Source of the DNA: Setomelanomma holmii
Taxonomy: Eukaryota > Ascomycota > Dothideomycetes > Pleosporales > Phaeosphaeriaceae
DNA: 64,000 nt
Reading direction: 5' to 3'
NCBI GenBank assembly: GCA_010015745.1
Contig: ML978258.1
Coordinates: 1-64,000 of the forward strand
The translations under genes were made by a program, and so were the position numbers. Below, piece by piece: positions 1 to 12,299 of the stretch; position 1 is the first letter of the stretch, and each line of letters begins with the position of its first letter. The notes beneath the pieces are model-generated. The model saw nothing but the letters and a program-made list of their open reading frames with translations, ran no database searches and was not told the DNA's origin.

Positions 1-42
1 GGAGGAGGAGGAGGAGGAGGAGGAGGAGGAGGAGGAGGAGGA
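1..42. repeat. GGA trinucleotide microsatellite
   Basis: The window opens with about 14 consecutive GGA units. No credible gene model runs through them. The purine-rich tract continues loosely for about 200 bases and could be the upstream region of a minus-strand gene lying outside the window. Confidence 0.9.
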
Positions 43-2849
43 TTAAGAGTAGCGAATCGCGATAGCAGTGAGAGTGAGAGCGGGCATAGTTGGACGAGAG
101 ACGCGATTGCGGGGTTAAATTTTGCTGGCGGCGCGGCGAAGCAGTGAGACCTGAGACGATAGACGAAGCAATGGGTTGAGATGAGTACGTGCTTGGACTT
201 GTTGTCTAGACAGAAGACCAAGAAAAGAGAAAGCCCTTGAACGGTGAGGGTGCCAATGTTATCGTATGTTTCATCAGGTAGTCGAGCTAGCCGTGTGTGC
301 AGATTAGCGAGATGAAGTGAAGAGACTGCGATGAGACAAGACAAGCTTTTTGACAGGTGCTGGTGCGGCGGTTTGACATTGGGCCGTGGTTTATGCTAGA
401 TAGTGGGTCGATGGACTTTGGAGCGGCTGAGTAGTATGCTGTTGGGTTGAAGAGATTGTTCGTGTTAGCATTGTGAGTCGTAGGTTTCAGGTCAAGAAAT
501 TGATTTATCCGAAGAATTGGTGCACTGTACTCTGAGAGGGTCATGGCAAAGGTGCTGTCATTTGATTGTAGTTCATGCATGGGAGTGGAGTCGATGAAAT
601 CTGAAGCGGCGAAGCGTTACGCTCATGTACGAAAGAGGTGCTGTGCAGGTGCCTGAATCGTGTTCTGGTGTTGCAGAGAAGGCGAGGTCAGAAGATGGTC
701 ATAGATCGTAGCACCCCTGTGGAAGCCTCAAGTAGGTTCAAGACATCGAATCGTTACGACGCCGCACCTGCTGAAGGCTCGCGTCTTGGTGGAGTGAGGA
801 TATCGTGACTCTCTCACACATAATGCATGAGGCTGACATCCTTCAATACACACTCATTGCATACAATCTTGGTATTGCGATGTCTTTAGCCTATCGCCAG
901 CCGAAATATGGGTCATTATCGTGCCCATTGACGAGGCCCGTATCCAGGCTGGCGGTGTTTCATATGGGCAAACGTGGGCGTTTCCGTGGGGTGATGGATG
1001 TTTGTCCGACACGCGAAGGAAACATTGTGTGATTGGGCGTCGACCTGTGCAATGTTTGGTGTTTCGTGCTGGCAAAGTGAGCAAGGCGTACTTGGACATG
1101 TCCAAGACGGCATACGAGCAGGACGAAAGGCGCAGCGGGCTTGGGCTCTCATAGCTCCCGGTCGTTCCGTCTGGCCAACCCTCAACCAGGCGGACGGCGC
1201 AGAAATGTTTTATTGATTCGAGTCGAGAGTCTTGGGTGCTCCTTCCAGACGTGGCGCAGGCGTGGTCGGCGCATGAATTGCACACGGAAGGAACGAATGT
1301 CGCACAGGGAGTACCCAGCGCCAATCTCAACCCGACCACCGATCGCTCCCAGCACGCTCATAGGCGGCAAAATTGACCACATGCGCACCGATCGGAGCAC
1401 TGATGCAAGCGATAAGAAGGCGAGATTTGGCAGGACAGCGAGTGGCTGCGCGACGGATTACACCAGCACTCGGCGGCATGACTGTCAGGGCGCTGCATCG
1501 GAGCACCGTTGAAAAGGTGAGATCAACTCCAGGATCATGAGCGATGGTCTCGCTTGCTTATCTACTTTGGGCGGTGGGCGCCAGAAGTCTGGAACACACA
1601 TGTCATTTGAGCCGCCGACGCACCCTTGGAGGTTCCTGATCGCTCGTGTTGGGCGGAAGCGTAATGGCAGCAATCTAAGCCAGGCGTGCTCGGCGGATTG
1701 CGAAGACGAAGGCGGAGTGAGCGTTATGCGGGCGTGACGAGAGCACGACCACGGCACTCATAGTCGTGCGACACAGTGACTGCTGAAGACGCTCAGCCAT
1801 CGTGTCTGCGAGCATGCACGCAGAGCGAATCGACGGCAATTATCGACGGTGGGACTCGGCAGCACCGGCACAATCTGGACTCTGTTGCGCCACAGCCTCT
1901 TCACTGGCCATCGAAAGACGGTGAGCTGAGCCTCTCGAAACATTGGCGTCCAGGAACAGCGACATGACTGGCTGCAGCAGCGTCCGACGAGATGCAGTTT
2001 TGAAACGACTCCAGCGACCCGCAGCCAATCGCACGCCCGTCCGGGCCTGTCCTGCTGGGAGGGGCCAGCGTCCGGCGGCCCTCGTCGTCGGTTCTCATCC
2101 ACTCTTTACCTCGTCGTCCCTCTGACCTCACGTTCTCGCTGCGACCGTGTGTTCGACGTTCCTTGCTACCTTCGTTTCTACCCAACTGTTGTTCACTCGT
2201 TTAGACAACACCGTACATATCGCACCTTCGTTTCTTTCCTAGACCGCGACCATCCTGTTTCCCCACCGTCAATTCACTGTCAGCCCCCCTGGTACCCAAG
2301 TGAAAGTGTCTGTCGACTGCTACTTGTACATCGCCAAGCCGCTCGTCTTCACCTTCACCTTCACTGTCGCTATCAAGACCACTTCTGCCTTGGACCCGCT
2401 GGCTTTGGATCCACCCCCCGTCTGTCCTATCTCGCAACGTCGATCGTGCAGCGCACTGTCAACTTCTGCCCCGTTCATTTTGCAAATCTGGCCAACTGTC
2501 CCGCCCACAAGAATTCTGCATCCGAGACATTGTCATGTATTCACGGTGACGAATAATAGCCTTGTCCCACATTGTCCAGTTACTACGCCAGGCTACGAGT
2601 GACTGACCGAGTCGCCCTGTGGGATAAAACATATCGGCGGTCTTCAAGCGTTTCTTCCGGTCTTCAAAACAGTTCCTTGTTATTGACGTCGCACCTGGTC
2701 GTGCCGCAGTCATCGCTAGCATCATTCACAGTCGATCACAATACCCGCTCCCCCGCGCGTCGCAATCCGCGTTCCTTCGTGAGCTCAGACTCACAACTTG
2801 TCTGTACGACACCAAGATTCCCCACCCACCTCGACCTACCGAGACACAC
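43..2849. other. Intergenic region and ferric reductase leader
   Basis: I see no supportable gene here. The open frames between about 800 and 2200 overlap on both strands and lack domain-like composition or paired splice sites. From about 2090 to 2849 the plus strand is rich in C/T runs and poor in G, typical of a fungal promoter and long 5' leader, and it ends at the ATG of the ferric reductase gene. Confidence 0.6.
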
Positions 2850-4706
2850 ATGTCAGCCTTCCTCCGCCCCCGGAGGGTGGAGCAACCAGCTGCCGTTAGC
2901 AATGAACTACAACGTCGCCATTTCTTGAGTGGCTGGGACGCCGATGAATTTGCAGACCTCAAATACAGCTATGGGTTGACTGGCGTTGACCAGCATGGCA
3001 ACTACCTCTGGGTCGATGTCTTCCTATACTCGCTGCTTTTCATCGCCGGCGTACTGCTGTTCCTGCGGATAGCAAACATGTTCTGGCGCCACCAACGCCA
3101 CTTGACCGTTATGGCCAACCCCGAAAATCAAAACTACTGGAGTCAGAACCGAACAACGTGGTGGCCGTGGCTGAACCGCCACGTTCTTGCGGCGCCACTG
3201 TGGAAGAAAAGACACAACGCAGCATTTCAAATTTCAAACGCAATCGACAATGGAACGCTGCCGGGTCGCTGGCACACCATTATGCTCGTCGTCTATGTCG
3301 CGCTCAACTTCGCGTGGTGCGTGGCATTGCCATACAGCGTTCTCGACCACAAGGAAACCATCGCTGCGCTGCGCGGTCGCTCAGGAACACTAGCTGCGCT
3401 CAACCTCATTCCCACTATCCTCTTCGCTCTCCGCAACAACCCCCTCATCTCGCTTCTTCAAGTCTCCTACGATGACTTCAACCTCTTTCACCGCTGGGCT
3501 GCACGTATCACTATCGCGGAAGCGATTGCCCACACAGCAGCATGGATGTACAACACCTCTCTCGTCGCCGGTTGGGGCGCTGTTAGCAACGGTCTGCGCA
3601 CCGAGGGATCGTATGGTTGGGGCATGGTCGGCACCGCCGCCTTCACATTCATTGGCATTCAAGCTTGGTCGCCTTTCCGCCATGCTTTCTACGAGACATT
3701 CCTCAACATCCATCGCCTATGCGTTCTCGTCGCACTGGTCGGACTCTACAAGCACCTCGAGATGCACCACCTGCCGCAAGTGCCTTGGGTCCAGCTTGTC
3801 ATCGTTTTCTGGGCGGCTGAGCATGTCATTCGTTGGTGTTCAATCATCCGGTACGGCTTTAGCTTCAAGAAGCGCTCCAGCATCAAGGTCGAGGCCATGC
3901 CCGGCGAGGCTGTCCGTCTAACCATCGACTTGGTTCGTGAATGGCAACCACGCCCTGGCTGCCACGCACACATGCGGATGCCACGCATGTCACTATGGTC
4001 TTCGCACCCCTTCTCTGTCGCGTGGGCTACCACAATGAACCCCGACTCAAAAGAGATGACACTTCCCATCCTTGAAGGCGATGCGCTCATGGCTCCTGGC
4101 GCACCACAAAAGTCCAAACAAATCAGTCTCATCTGCCGCGCCCGTACTGGCCTAACACGTCAAATGTACGAGCGCGCATGCAAGATGCCCAACGAGACCT
4201 TCACTACATGGGGTTTCATTGAGGGTCCGTATGGCGGCCACCACAGCCTCGACTCATACGGCACCGTTGTCCTCTTTGCTGGCGGCGTGGGCATCACCCA
4301 CCAAGTCATGTATCTCAAGCACCTCGTCAATGGCTACGCAAAGCGTACGACCGCCACCCAAAAAGTCGTCCTGATCTGGACCGTCCCCGATTCAGATTGC
4401 CTGGAGTGGGTGCGCCCCTGGATGGACGAAATCTTGCGAATGCCGCAGCGCAAACACGTCCTGCGCATCAAGCTCTTCATCTCAAGACCAAAGGGCCGCG
4501 TCGAGAGCTCTAGCGACACAGTCAAGATGTTCGCTGGTCGCCCCAAAGCAGATGCCCTGATTGAGGAGGAGGTACGGCATCGCCAGGGTGCGATGGCAGT
4601 CACAGTATGCGGCAGTGGCGGTTTCGCAGATGGCGTGCGTGCGGCGGTTCGGCCGTGGTTGACAGAGGGCAGTATCGATTTCATTGAGGAGGCGTTTACA
4701 TATTGA
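2850..4706 (+). CDS. Ferric-chelate reductase (FRE/NOX family)
   Basis: A single-exon gene encoding 618 residues, the usual length of fungal plasma-membrane ferric reductases. These move electrons from NADPH through FAD and two haems to reduce extracellular Fe3+. A first hydrophobic segment near residues 55-75 is followed by the ferric-reductase membrane domain. Two histidine pairs with the haem spacing (H214/H228 and H288/H302) are visible. The FAD-binding motif HPFSVAW starts at about residue 386. The NADPH-binding glycine motif FAGGVGITHQ starts at about 476, and a late CGSGG motif completes the nucleotide fold. The ATG at 2850 follows a long pyrimidine-rich leader. The gene lies 13 kb from the FET3/FTR1 pair and could feed it with reduced iron, but I did not see the GATA-type iron motif directly upstream. 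The exact paralogue cannot be fixed. Confidence 0.93.
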   Translation: MSAFLRPRRVEQPAAVSNELQRRHFLSGWDADEFADLKYSYGLTGVDQHGNYLWVDVFLYSLLFIAGVLLFLRIANMFWRHQRHLTVMANPENQNYWSQNRTTWWPWLNRHVLAAPLWKKRHNAAFQISNAIDNGTLPGRWHTIMLVVYVALNFAWCVALPYSVLDHKETIAALRGRSGTLAALNLIPTILFALRNNPLISLLQVSYDDFNLFHRWAARITIAEAIAHTAAWMYNTSLVAGWGAVSNGLRTEGSYGWGMVGTAAFTFIGIQAWSPFRHAFYETFLNIHRLCVLVALVGLYKHLEMHHLPQVPWVQLVIVFWAAEHVIRWCSIIRYGFSFKKRSSIKVEAMPGEAVRLTIDLVREWQPRPGCHAHMRMPRMSLWSSHPFSVAWATTMNPDSKEMTLPILEGDALMAPGAPQKSKQISLICRARTGLTRQMYERACKMPNETFTTWGFIEGPYGGHHSLDSYGTVVLFAGGVGITHQVMYLKHLVNGYAKRTTATQKVVLIWTVPDSDCLEWVRPWMDEILRMPQRKHVLRIKLFISRPKGRVESSSDTVKMFAGRPKADALIEEEVRHRQGAMAVTVCGSGGFADGVRAAVRPWLTEGSIDFIEEAFTY

Positions 4707-5548
4707 GATCTCTTGTCCTCAACATTGTTTTCGCTTTCTTGCTGTTGTTTGATGAGATACCTTCTGCGCCGCCACGTGCGTTGCCCGCCCTTTTTCGCCG
4801 CATCTGTGTATACCCCTCCGTTGTCATCGCATCTATCAAGCTCATATCTATCCAGATCACATCATTTGTTCGCTTCTTTGTACATACCTCTTCCTAATCA
4901 TTTATCATGTTTTGTTCCCCACCATGTCTCTCCTTGATCTTATGCATGAGCGAAGCATGAAAGCGTGGCGTTTTGAAGTGCCCTGTTTGGGTACATGGAA
5001 GTGTTGTAGAGATATCTAGAAAGGGGACATGGTAGATGTAGTGTTTGAGTAGCAGGAACAGGAGATATCGAGAGTGCTCATCCACAGTCTGTCTATTGAG
5101 TGATGTGACTCAGCCTCTTCTCGTGACAACCCAAATGATCTTATGCGCGAAATTGGCTGGTAGATTCTAAATGTGTGTCACTTTCATCGCACCGGATCTC
5201 GAACATGGAATCCTATGTACGATGCGATTCGACGCAGAATCTACTGTTCCAAAGGGCTCATGGCCGCCTTGGCCATCTCTATTGCCGGTCGCCTCCGGCA
5301 AATCGGCGTGGTGGAAGCTTGCGCGGCTGAACGCCGATTCGGTTCTTCTTCTATACTCCGTCATCGACCTTCAGTCGTCATGTATCTATTGAATGCAGGA
5401 CGGTGCAGGGGCTCGCCGGCTTCACATTATCGCACTCACACCAGTACCGACCTCGGCATCCATTGGTCGGAAGTACTTCTAAACATTTTGCAAATTACAT
5501 AACTCTACTCACTCGCTGGTCAACGCAATTGTATTTGCGACTCTCATA
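4707..5548. other. Intergenic region
   Basis: This holds the 3' flank of the ferric reductase (T/C-rich just after the stop) and the promoter of the CoA-transferase gene. No gene, RNA gene or repeat was recognised. Confidence 0.6.
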
Positions 5549-7228
5549 ATGGATGCGCTACCTTCGTCATACAGGCTCATTGCCGCACTTCCCTCGCGCA
5601 TATGCTCACGGCAACCTCTCCCAGCACAGCTACGCGCACAACGCACATTAGCACCACAATGGCGGGTTGTGAACCAAAGAAGAGCCATCAGCGCTGCTTC
5701 GCAACCAGTAATCGACCGCTCGAAATCGAAACTCTTCAAAGATGCCGATGAAGCTGTTGCGGACATCCAACCCGGCTCGACCATCCTCAGCGCAGGCTTT
5801 GGACTGTGCGGTGTCGCAGATACACTCATCCAAGCGATGCAGAAGCGAGGGCCGCAGTCATTACACGGCTTGACAGCGGTGTCGAACAACGCTGGCATTG
5901 AGGATGTAGGCGGGCTAGCACTCCTCACAAAGAGTGGCCAGGTCAGCAAGCTCATCATAAGCTTCCTGGGGAATAACAAAGCGCTGGAGAAGCAGTACCT
6001 TAGCGGTGGCATCGAAATTGAGCTGTGTCCGCAAGGCACGCTCGCCGAAAGGATAAGAGCTGCGGGTGCTGGCATTCCGGCATTCTACACTCCCACGGCT
6101 GTCAACACGCTCCTGCAGGATGGCAAGATCCCCGCCAAGTTTGACAAGGAGGGCAAGGCTGTGGGCTATGGGCAGAAGAGAGAGGTGCGCGAGTTCAAGG
6201 GCAGGAAGTTCCTCATGGAGACGGCGCTGGTGGGCGATGTGGCCATCATACGAGCACACAAAGCTGATGAAGCCGGCAATTGCATTTTCAGGTAAGTCCT
6301 TGATGCTTGCCCGGCTCCAGACAATCGTTTGACGGTTTTCAGATATACAACCAAAGCCTTTGGTCCTATCATGGCCAAAGCAGCACGCCTAACAATCGTC
6401 GAAGCCGAAGAAATCGTCCCCATTGGTAGCTTGAATGCAGACGACATCGACTTACCCGGCATCTTCGTAGACCGCATTGTCCCCTCTACCGCGCCCAAGA
6501 ACATCGAGATCAAGAAACTTCGCTCCACAAACACATCTGGCAAGCCGTCCTCCGCCAACGAGGCCGCCGAACGCCGCAATCGCATCGCGCGTCGCGCAGC
6601 CAAAGAGCTGAAGCAAGGATACTACGTCAACTTGGGTGTGGGAATTCCGACAGAGGCAGCTTCGTACGTGCCCGATGGTGTCAAGGTCTGGCTGCAATCT
6701 GAGAACGGAATTCTGGGCATGGGTCCTCATCCCACCGAGGAAGAAGTCGATCCCGACATCATCAACGCCGGCAAGCAAACCGTCACACTCCTACCCGGCG
6801 CTTCAACCTTTGACTCGGCAGAGTCATTTGGCATGATTCGCGGCGGTCACGTCGACGTCAGCATCCTCGGTGCGCTCCAAGTCGCTGCCAACGGCGATTT
6901 GGCCAACTACATGGTGCCTGGAAAAGTATTCAAGGGCATGGGCGGCGCCATGGATTTGGTCAGCAACCCAGATGCGACCAAAGTGGTGGTTGCTACGGAG
7001 CATGTAGCCAAGGACGGATCAAGTAAAGTAGTCCAAGAGTGTGCGCTGCCGCTTACTGGCGCGCGTTGCGTGAGTACAATCATCACAGATTTGTGTGTGT
7101 TCGAAGTGAACAGAAAGAGGGGCACGTTGACGCTGACGGAGACTGCGCCGAGCGTGAGTGTTGAGGAGATTAGGGAGAAGACGGATGCGAAGTTTGAAGT
7201 TTCGCCGGATCTGAAGAAGATGGAGTAG
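5549..7228 (+). CDS. Succinyl-CoA:3-ketoacid CoA-transferase (SCOT)
   Basis: Two exons, 5549-6291 and 6343-7228, are joined across a 51-nt GT-AG intron that splits an arginine codon, giving 542 residues. The enzyme transfers CoA from succinyl-CoA to acetoacetate or other acids in the mitochondrial matrix. Residues 1 to about 50 are Arg/Ser/Ala-rich without acidic residues after the start, as expected of a mitochondrial presequence. The alpha-type subunit domain follows (glycine-rich SAGFGLCGV near residue 90), then a linker and the beta-type domain with GVGIPTEA and the SENGILGMG motif. The glutamate in that motif, about E368, is the expected catalytic residue that forms the enzyme-CoA thioester. 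Length and two-domain order match eukaryotic SCOT. In fungi the family also includes acetate/succinate CoA-transferases, so the exact acyl acceptor is inferred. Confidence 0.93.
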
Positions 7229-8248
7229 ATTTCCTGATGTCTTGTTATACTACGCTCGAGGCAGTCGTGCATGAATTCCAATCTATAGTGAAACTCAATA
7301 CCACATTGAAGATTTCTTGGCTACGACATGGAACATATCATAATGAACCTGTTATCCTTAGTGTGCTTTCGTGCAAGGCCCAAGCAGGTGAAGTCGACAT
7401 TGGAAAATGGGCATGTCTCACCACTGGCCTGCAAGTAATTAGGTAAGACAGGGGCGACAGAGTGGATGTGTGAGGATAAAAAGAGTTGCATGTTAGGCAC
7501 TGAATGTGGAGGGAATAATTTTAGACGTTTCGTGGGAATTTTTTTGGTGTGTGCTTGAGCCCTGAAGTGCTGGCATACTGCAAGTCGGGAATTTGACGCC
7601 TAATAAACTTCATGTGGTGTATAGAACCATAACTTCGACCAATTTCGAGGGGAAGTCCTGTGGATGTAGTGTGTAAGCTAAGTTTGAGGCGGGGGCCCGG
7701 CCTGGGCCGATATGATTCCTGGCTACTCTGTCTTATTATTTGAGCATGGATGTCTCAGCAGATGTAGTCGAGAATGGATAATGGGCGTGTCTCGCCGGAT
7801 GTGAAGGCTCGCGGAGAGCCAAGCAAACCACTCGGAAGCTTGGTTGCGCTCGTCACCAAAGCTTGTGCAACCGCGCAACCAAACGTCTCCTTAAAATCAC
7901 TAGGAGGCACATTACAAAGCGGATATCTTCGGACGCAAATAAACAACCGCAATGTATGCACCAGCGTTCTACCCGTTAGCGCCACTGACACCCGCTCCCC
8001 GCCGATCCCAAGCTTTGTCTTGAACGGGTCAAGCATTGCTTATCCCCAGTGCAACCCCAGTGCCACCCGGCCAATCAAGTGGCTTTCCCCGTGGGGAACG
8101 CGGCACAATCATGATGCGCTGCTACGCGACCCTCGTCGCGGGCGGACAACTGCGTGCCGAAGCCGTTGACGTTGATAATACAACGTCCTTCCTACGCTCG
8201 TTTCTCGTGTTGCACACCTCCGACCTGTCTTGAGCTGCATCGCCGAAG
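7229..8248. other. Intergenic region
   Basis: The region between the CoA-transferase and the MFS transporter. Short frames exist on both strands but none has domain-like sequence. Nothing else was recognised apart from the presumed MFS promoter. Confidence 0.55.
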
Positions 8249-9910
8249 ATGACCTCGAGTCCTGACAAAATGCACGACGAACGCTATGAGAATGGCAAGG
8301 GCGAGGGGATGATTGAGGCGGGGCTGGGTGTAGAGGATCAAAAGATGATGAGGAGGGTGGTGTTCAAGATGGATGTTAGGTGTGTTTTCTTCAGCAGCTA
8401 GTCTTCCACGAAAAGGCACATACTGACCGTGTCGAAGGATCCTGCCTATCCTCGCGTTGTTGTTCTTATGTTCATTCATCGATCGCACGAATGTCGGTAA
8501 CGCGAAGATCCTAGGATTGGAGAAGGATATTGGTATCAATGACCACCAGTATGCGATTGGACTCTGCGTGTTTTATGCTACGTACATTGCGAGGTTCGTC
8601 TGCTCGACGACCGACGAATACCGATCGAGCGATACTAATCCTTCCACAGCGAACTCCCATCCAATCTCGTCCTCAAGAAAATGTCTCCCAAAATCTGGCT
8701 GCCGCTACTGACAGCAGTCTGGGGCATCTTGACAATGTGTCTCGGATTCGTTCGCAACTTTGCCTCCTTCGTCACCGTGCGAGCATTACTCGGTGTAGCG
8801 GAAGGTGGTTTGCTACCTGGCATGGTACGTCTCGAGCTTTTCCAATCATACCTCCTTTGAGCTAATACCAATTGTCAGGTCCTCTACCTCTCCCACTTCT
8901 ACCGCCGCAACGAACTCGCTCTACGTATCGGTATCTTCTACACTGCCGCCTCCCTTTCAGGCGCATTCGGCGGCCTTCTCGCCCGCGGTCTGAACGCCAT
9001 CGGCCCTGCTGGCGGTCTGGAAGGATGGAGATGGATCTTCATCGTTGAAGGATTACTCACCGTCTTCGTTGGCCTGATATCCGCCCTCTTCCTCCCCAAC
9101 GCCATCGAATCCGCACGCTTCCTGACCTCCATCGAGAAAGACATCGCCCGCCACCGCCTCGACCAACAAAACGCGGCCCACGAGGCCTTTGACTGGAAAG
9201 AAGTCAAGCGCGGCGTCTTCAATCTACAAGTCTGGCTCACTGCACTCGCATATTTCGCCATTCTCTGCGGCTTGTACAGTTTCGGCCTCTTCCTCCCGAC
9301 AATTGTGAACAATGGCTTCGCCAAAGATCCCAACAAAGCGCAGCTTTGGACCGTCATACCGTACGCTGTCGCGGCTATGTTCACGGTCCTCATCGCTTTC
9401 CTGTCCGATCGTCTCGCGCTCCGTGGGCCAGTCATGCTCGTTACGCTACCCATTGCGATCATCGGATACGGCGTGATTAGCCAGACGACAAGCCCGAACA
9501 TTCAGTATGGCATGACGTTCTTGATGGCGACAGGAATGTACGCATCCGTACCATGCATTTTATCCTGGAACAGCAATAATTCTGCGGGTCATTATAAGCG
9601 CGCTACGACGAGCGCGTTGCAATTGGCGATTGCAAATGCCGGAGGATTTGTGGCGAGCTTTGTGTATCAGAAGAAAGAGGCACCGCAATTTAGGAAGAGT
9701 CATAATATCATGCTGGGATTGTTGTGTGCGGCGTGGGTGCTGTAAGTTTCGTTAATTCTTGATGTGTAGAATTGATGCTAACGATTTGATAGGATCGCTG
9801 CCAATGTCGCGTGGGTGTGGAAGTTGAATCGTGATAAGAAGAGGGGCAAAATGGATGAGTGGGTTGGGAAGGGCGATGATAGAGATCCGAATTTCAAGAT
9901 GGTGCTGTAA
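8249..9910 (+). CDS. MFS transporter, allantoate permease-like (Dal5/Tna1 type)
   Basis: Five exons, 8249-8379, 8438-8593, 8650-8824, 8879-9741 and 9793-9910, join in frame into 480 residues. All four introns are 50-58 nt GT-AG introns. The protein has a hydrophilic N-terminus and about twelve hydrophobic segments. The signature DRTNVGNAK after the first transmembrane helix and the motif EGGLLPGM are typical of the anion:cation symporter family that holds yeast Dal5 (allantoate) and Tna1 (nicotinate). It would act at the plasma membrane, importing a small organic anion or vitamin by proton symport. The substrate cannot be read from sequence. The C-terminal tail is short and lysine-rich. Start choice: the ATG at 8249 precedes the conserved acidic N-terminus, and an in-frame ATG eight codons downstream is an alternative. 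Confidence 0.9.
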
Positions 9911-10064
9911 ATTGAGCTTTGTCTTTGGGCTTATGTAGAGCTATTGCGGATCGCTAAATGTATCTTCATAGCTAGAATCCACGGGGACTTGTCCACCACA
10001 CTCACAGGTTCAGCTTCGGCGTTGATAACATACTGCAAGCCATCTCCGTCCATCTTCCATCACC

Positions 10065-11334
10065 TCACTTCCAAGCCACTTTAACAAACGCCTCCACATC
10101 CTCCCACAACGCCTCCGGTCTCTCCAACGCCGCAAAATGCCCACCCTCCTCATGCTCCTTCTTGAACACAATCCTCCCGGTCTTCTCCGCCCACGCCACC
10201 GGCACAGGCGCCAACTCAAACGGAAAATAACTATACCCCACCGGCTTATCTACATACAACAGCTCCTTGAGTTCGCGGTAAGTGTATATGCTCGTCGGAT
10301 AGCACCCTGTGAGCCAGTATAGCGTGACGTCTGCTACGATTGTGTTCAAGCTCGGCGTTGTCTTGGGATCAGACCACGCGAGAAACTTCTCGCCGATCCA
10401 CGCCAGTGTTGCAATGGGGGAGGAGGAGAGTACGAGTCCGATAGTCGATGGCTTAGTACCGTGCATTTTCGCATACGCGGATCCGTTTTCCATGAATTCG
10501 TGCAGGCGCTCGACACCTTTCTCTTCCTGTGTGGAAAGTTTGTCCGATGGAGACGATTTGTCCATTATACCCGCGATGTACATGAAGTTGAGGTGCATGC
10601 CTCTGCACTCCGGATACGTGGCTGCGATCACGCGCGAGACGAGACTGCCAATGTCGCCGCCTTGCACAAGGTAGCCGGAAGAGCCAAAGCCGAGGGAGAG
10701 GAGGAGCTTGTGCATGATGCGTGCTGTGTCGGCGACTTTCCAGTTGCGGGTTAGGGGCGGGTCGGAGGAGAGGGTGTAGCCTGGTAGAGATGGGACGATG
10801 ATGTGGTAGGGGAGGGTGTCTGGGGTATATTTTGAGCGGAGAAGAGTCATCAGGGGGAAGAATTCGAGGAAGGAACCTGGCCAGCCGTGGAAGAAGGCGA
10901 TGGGGATTGCGTCCGGGTTGTTGGAGAAGAGTGCGGTGAAGTGCACGGAGTAGTCGTCGCCATTGTCGTCTTTGATGGTTGTCTTGAAAGCGGGGAAGGA
11001 GTTGATGTGAGCCTCTTCTTTGCGCCTGAGGTAATTCTGTTAGTCGGCTGATAAAACTTGAGAACTGAAATTGCACTCTATTGTGAAGATTTGATGCTTA
11101 CCAGTCGAACTCTGTTTCCCAGTACTTCTTCGCATCGATGATCCATTTCCGGCTGACTCCAAATTTGCCGTGACTGCCATCGTCCTGTAGATTCTCATAT
11201 GTCTCTTTTGCGACTGGGCCCAAGCGTAGCAAAGTCTTGAGATCTTGTAGCTTTTGCTCATCGATGTGCAGCTCGAACGGCTCTGGTTGCTGCTTCACGC
11301 CCGCAGGCACGGTACCGTAAGCCTTTGACGTCAT
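10065..11334 (-). CDS. Epoxide hydrolase (microsomal type, alpha/beta fold)
   Basis: Two exons on the minus strand, 11334-11102 and 11025-10065, with a 76-nt intron splitting a tryptophan codon, give 397 residues. The first about 110 residues match the N-terminal lid of microsomal/juvenile-hormone-type epoxide hydrolases. The alpha/beta hydrolase core then shows the oxyanion motif HGWPGS, the nucleophile in VQGGDIGS (about D202) and the catalytic histidine in GGHFAALE (about H374). These are the residues for a two-step hydrolysis of epoxides to diols. No signal peptide or membrane anchor is obvious, so a soluble location is likely. Physiological substrates (detoxification or secondary metabolites) are unknown. 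It is convergent with the MFS gene, their stop codons about 150 bp apart. Confidence 0.92.
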
Positions 11335-12299
11335 TGCCGGCGTGCGGATAGTCGAGATGTGTTGATGGAGTTGGTATGACTTGAAAGACTGGAATACACT
11401 TTTGTCGGCGAGTCTGGTTGTTTATATCTTCGAGATATCTTTAAGTGACGTCTTGCTGTGGTGCTTGCAGCTTACAAATGGCGAAGGCAGAAGGAGTGCT
11501 TGGGGTAGCTTTCACGCGTGTAAGCGGAAGCTACACCACATTTGGCACTAGTCTGTAACGACAACTTACTTTATTGGGCCAGATATAGACGGTGAGCATA
11601 ACAACACCAACATCAGGTATATCGCAAGCCCATATACATCGTCATTTGCTTTGCAATACTGCTTCGGATGACCAATGTTTGATCCACAGGAGGATGGGAT
11701 GGCACTCTGATGCGGTGAAAGCTATTGGTCGCAGCATCAGCTCTTCGAGCTGTCGATCGCCGGCTATGCTGTCACTGCCTGATTGAGCAATTTGATGAAA
11801 GCTGTTGAAAGCTGGCTATGCTCCTCCTTCACGATTGAGCACAGGGTCTTCATTGTCTCATATGATCTGACACTCACCAGAAGCATATCTCCAACGCTCT
11901 GAGTTGTGGCTTGTAATGAAGTATACCCATTGTCACTGAGCTGATCTTCCCCAACGCTCGGCCTCGGGAATCGGACTGAAATCGAGAGCTCCCTAGCCTC
12001 AGCTTTGGTATACCAAGCTTATGTGTGGACTACCTAGAGCTCTAAAGTGATCGAGCTTGTACAGTGGGATAAGCAATCTCGGAAGCTGAGAGGCGGCAGA
12101 AGTCGACAGTCATCTTTCGTCGCAAGGTGTGAAGTTTCAGCGACACCACTTTCTCGCATTCGAGTTATCAGAAACAACGGATTGTCTACGGCGCGCTTGA
12201 CTAGTCTGAGAAGAACACATCTTGCTAGCTCAAGTATGTCTGTGTATGCCTCGCTCCGTCCAATAAGTGGTCGACCGAACTCGCGAGGCTTCTAAGAAA
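11335..12299. other. Intergenic region
   Basis: This is the promoter side of the epoxide hydrolase gene. No coding sequence or repeat that I can support. Confidence 0.5.

Noticed and set aside
800..2200. Several open frames of 60-160 codons on both strands
   Set aside because: They overlap each other, have no domain-like composition and no matching splice sites. They are chance frames in a G+C-balanced region.
8249..11334. A secondary-metabolite cluster including the MFS transporter and epoxide hydrolase, or the genes at 54-60 kb with the MATE transporter
   Set aside because: No polyketide synthase, peptide synthetase, terpene cyclase or similar core enzyme lies in the window. Tailoring-like genes alone do not make a cluster.
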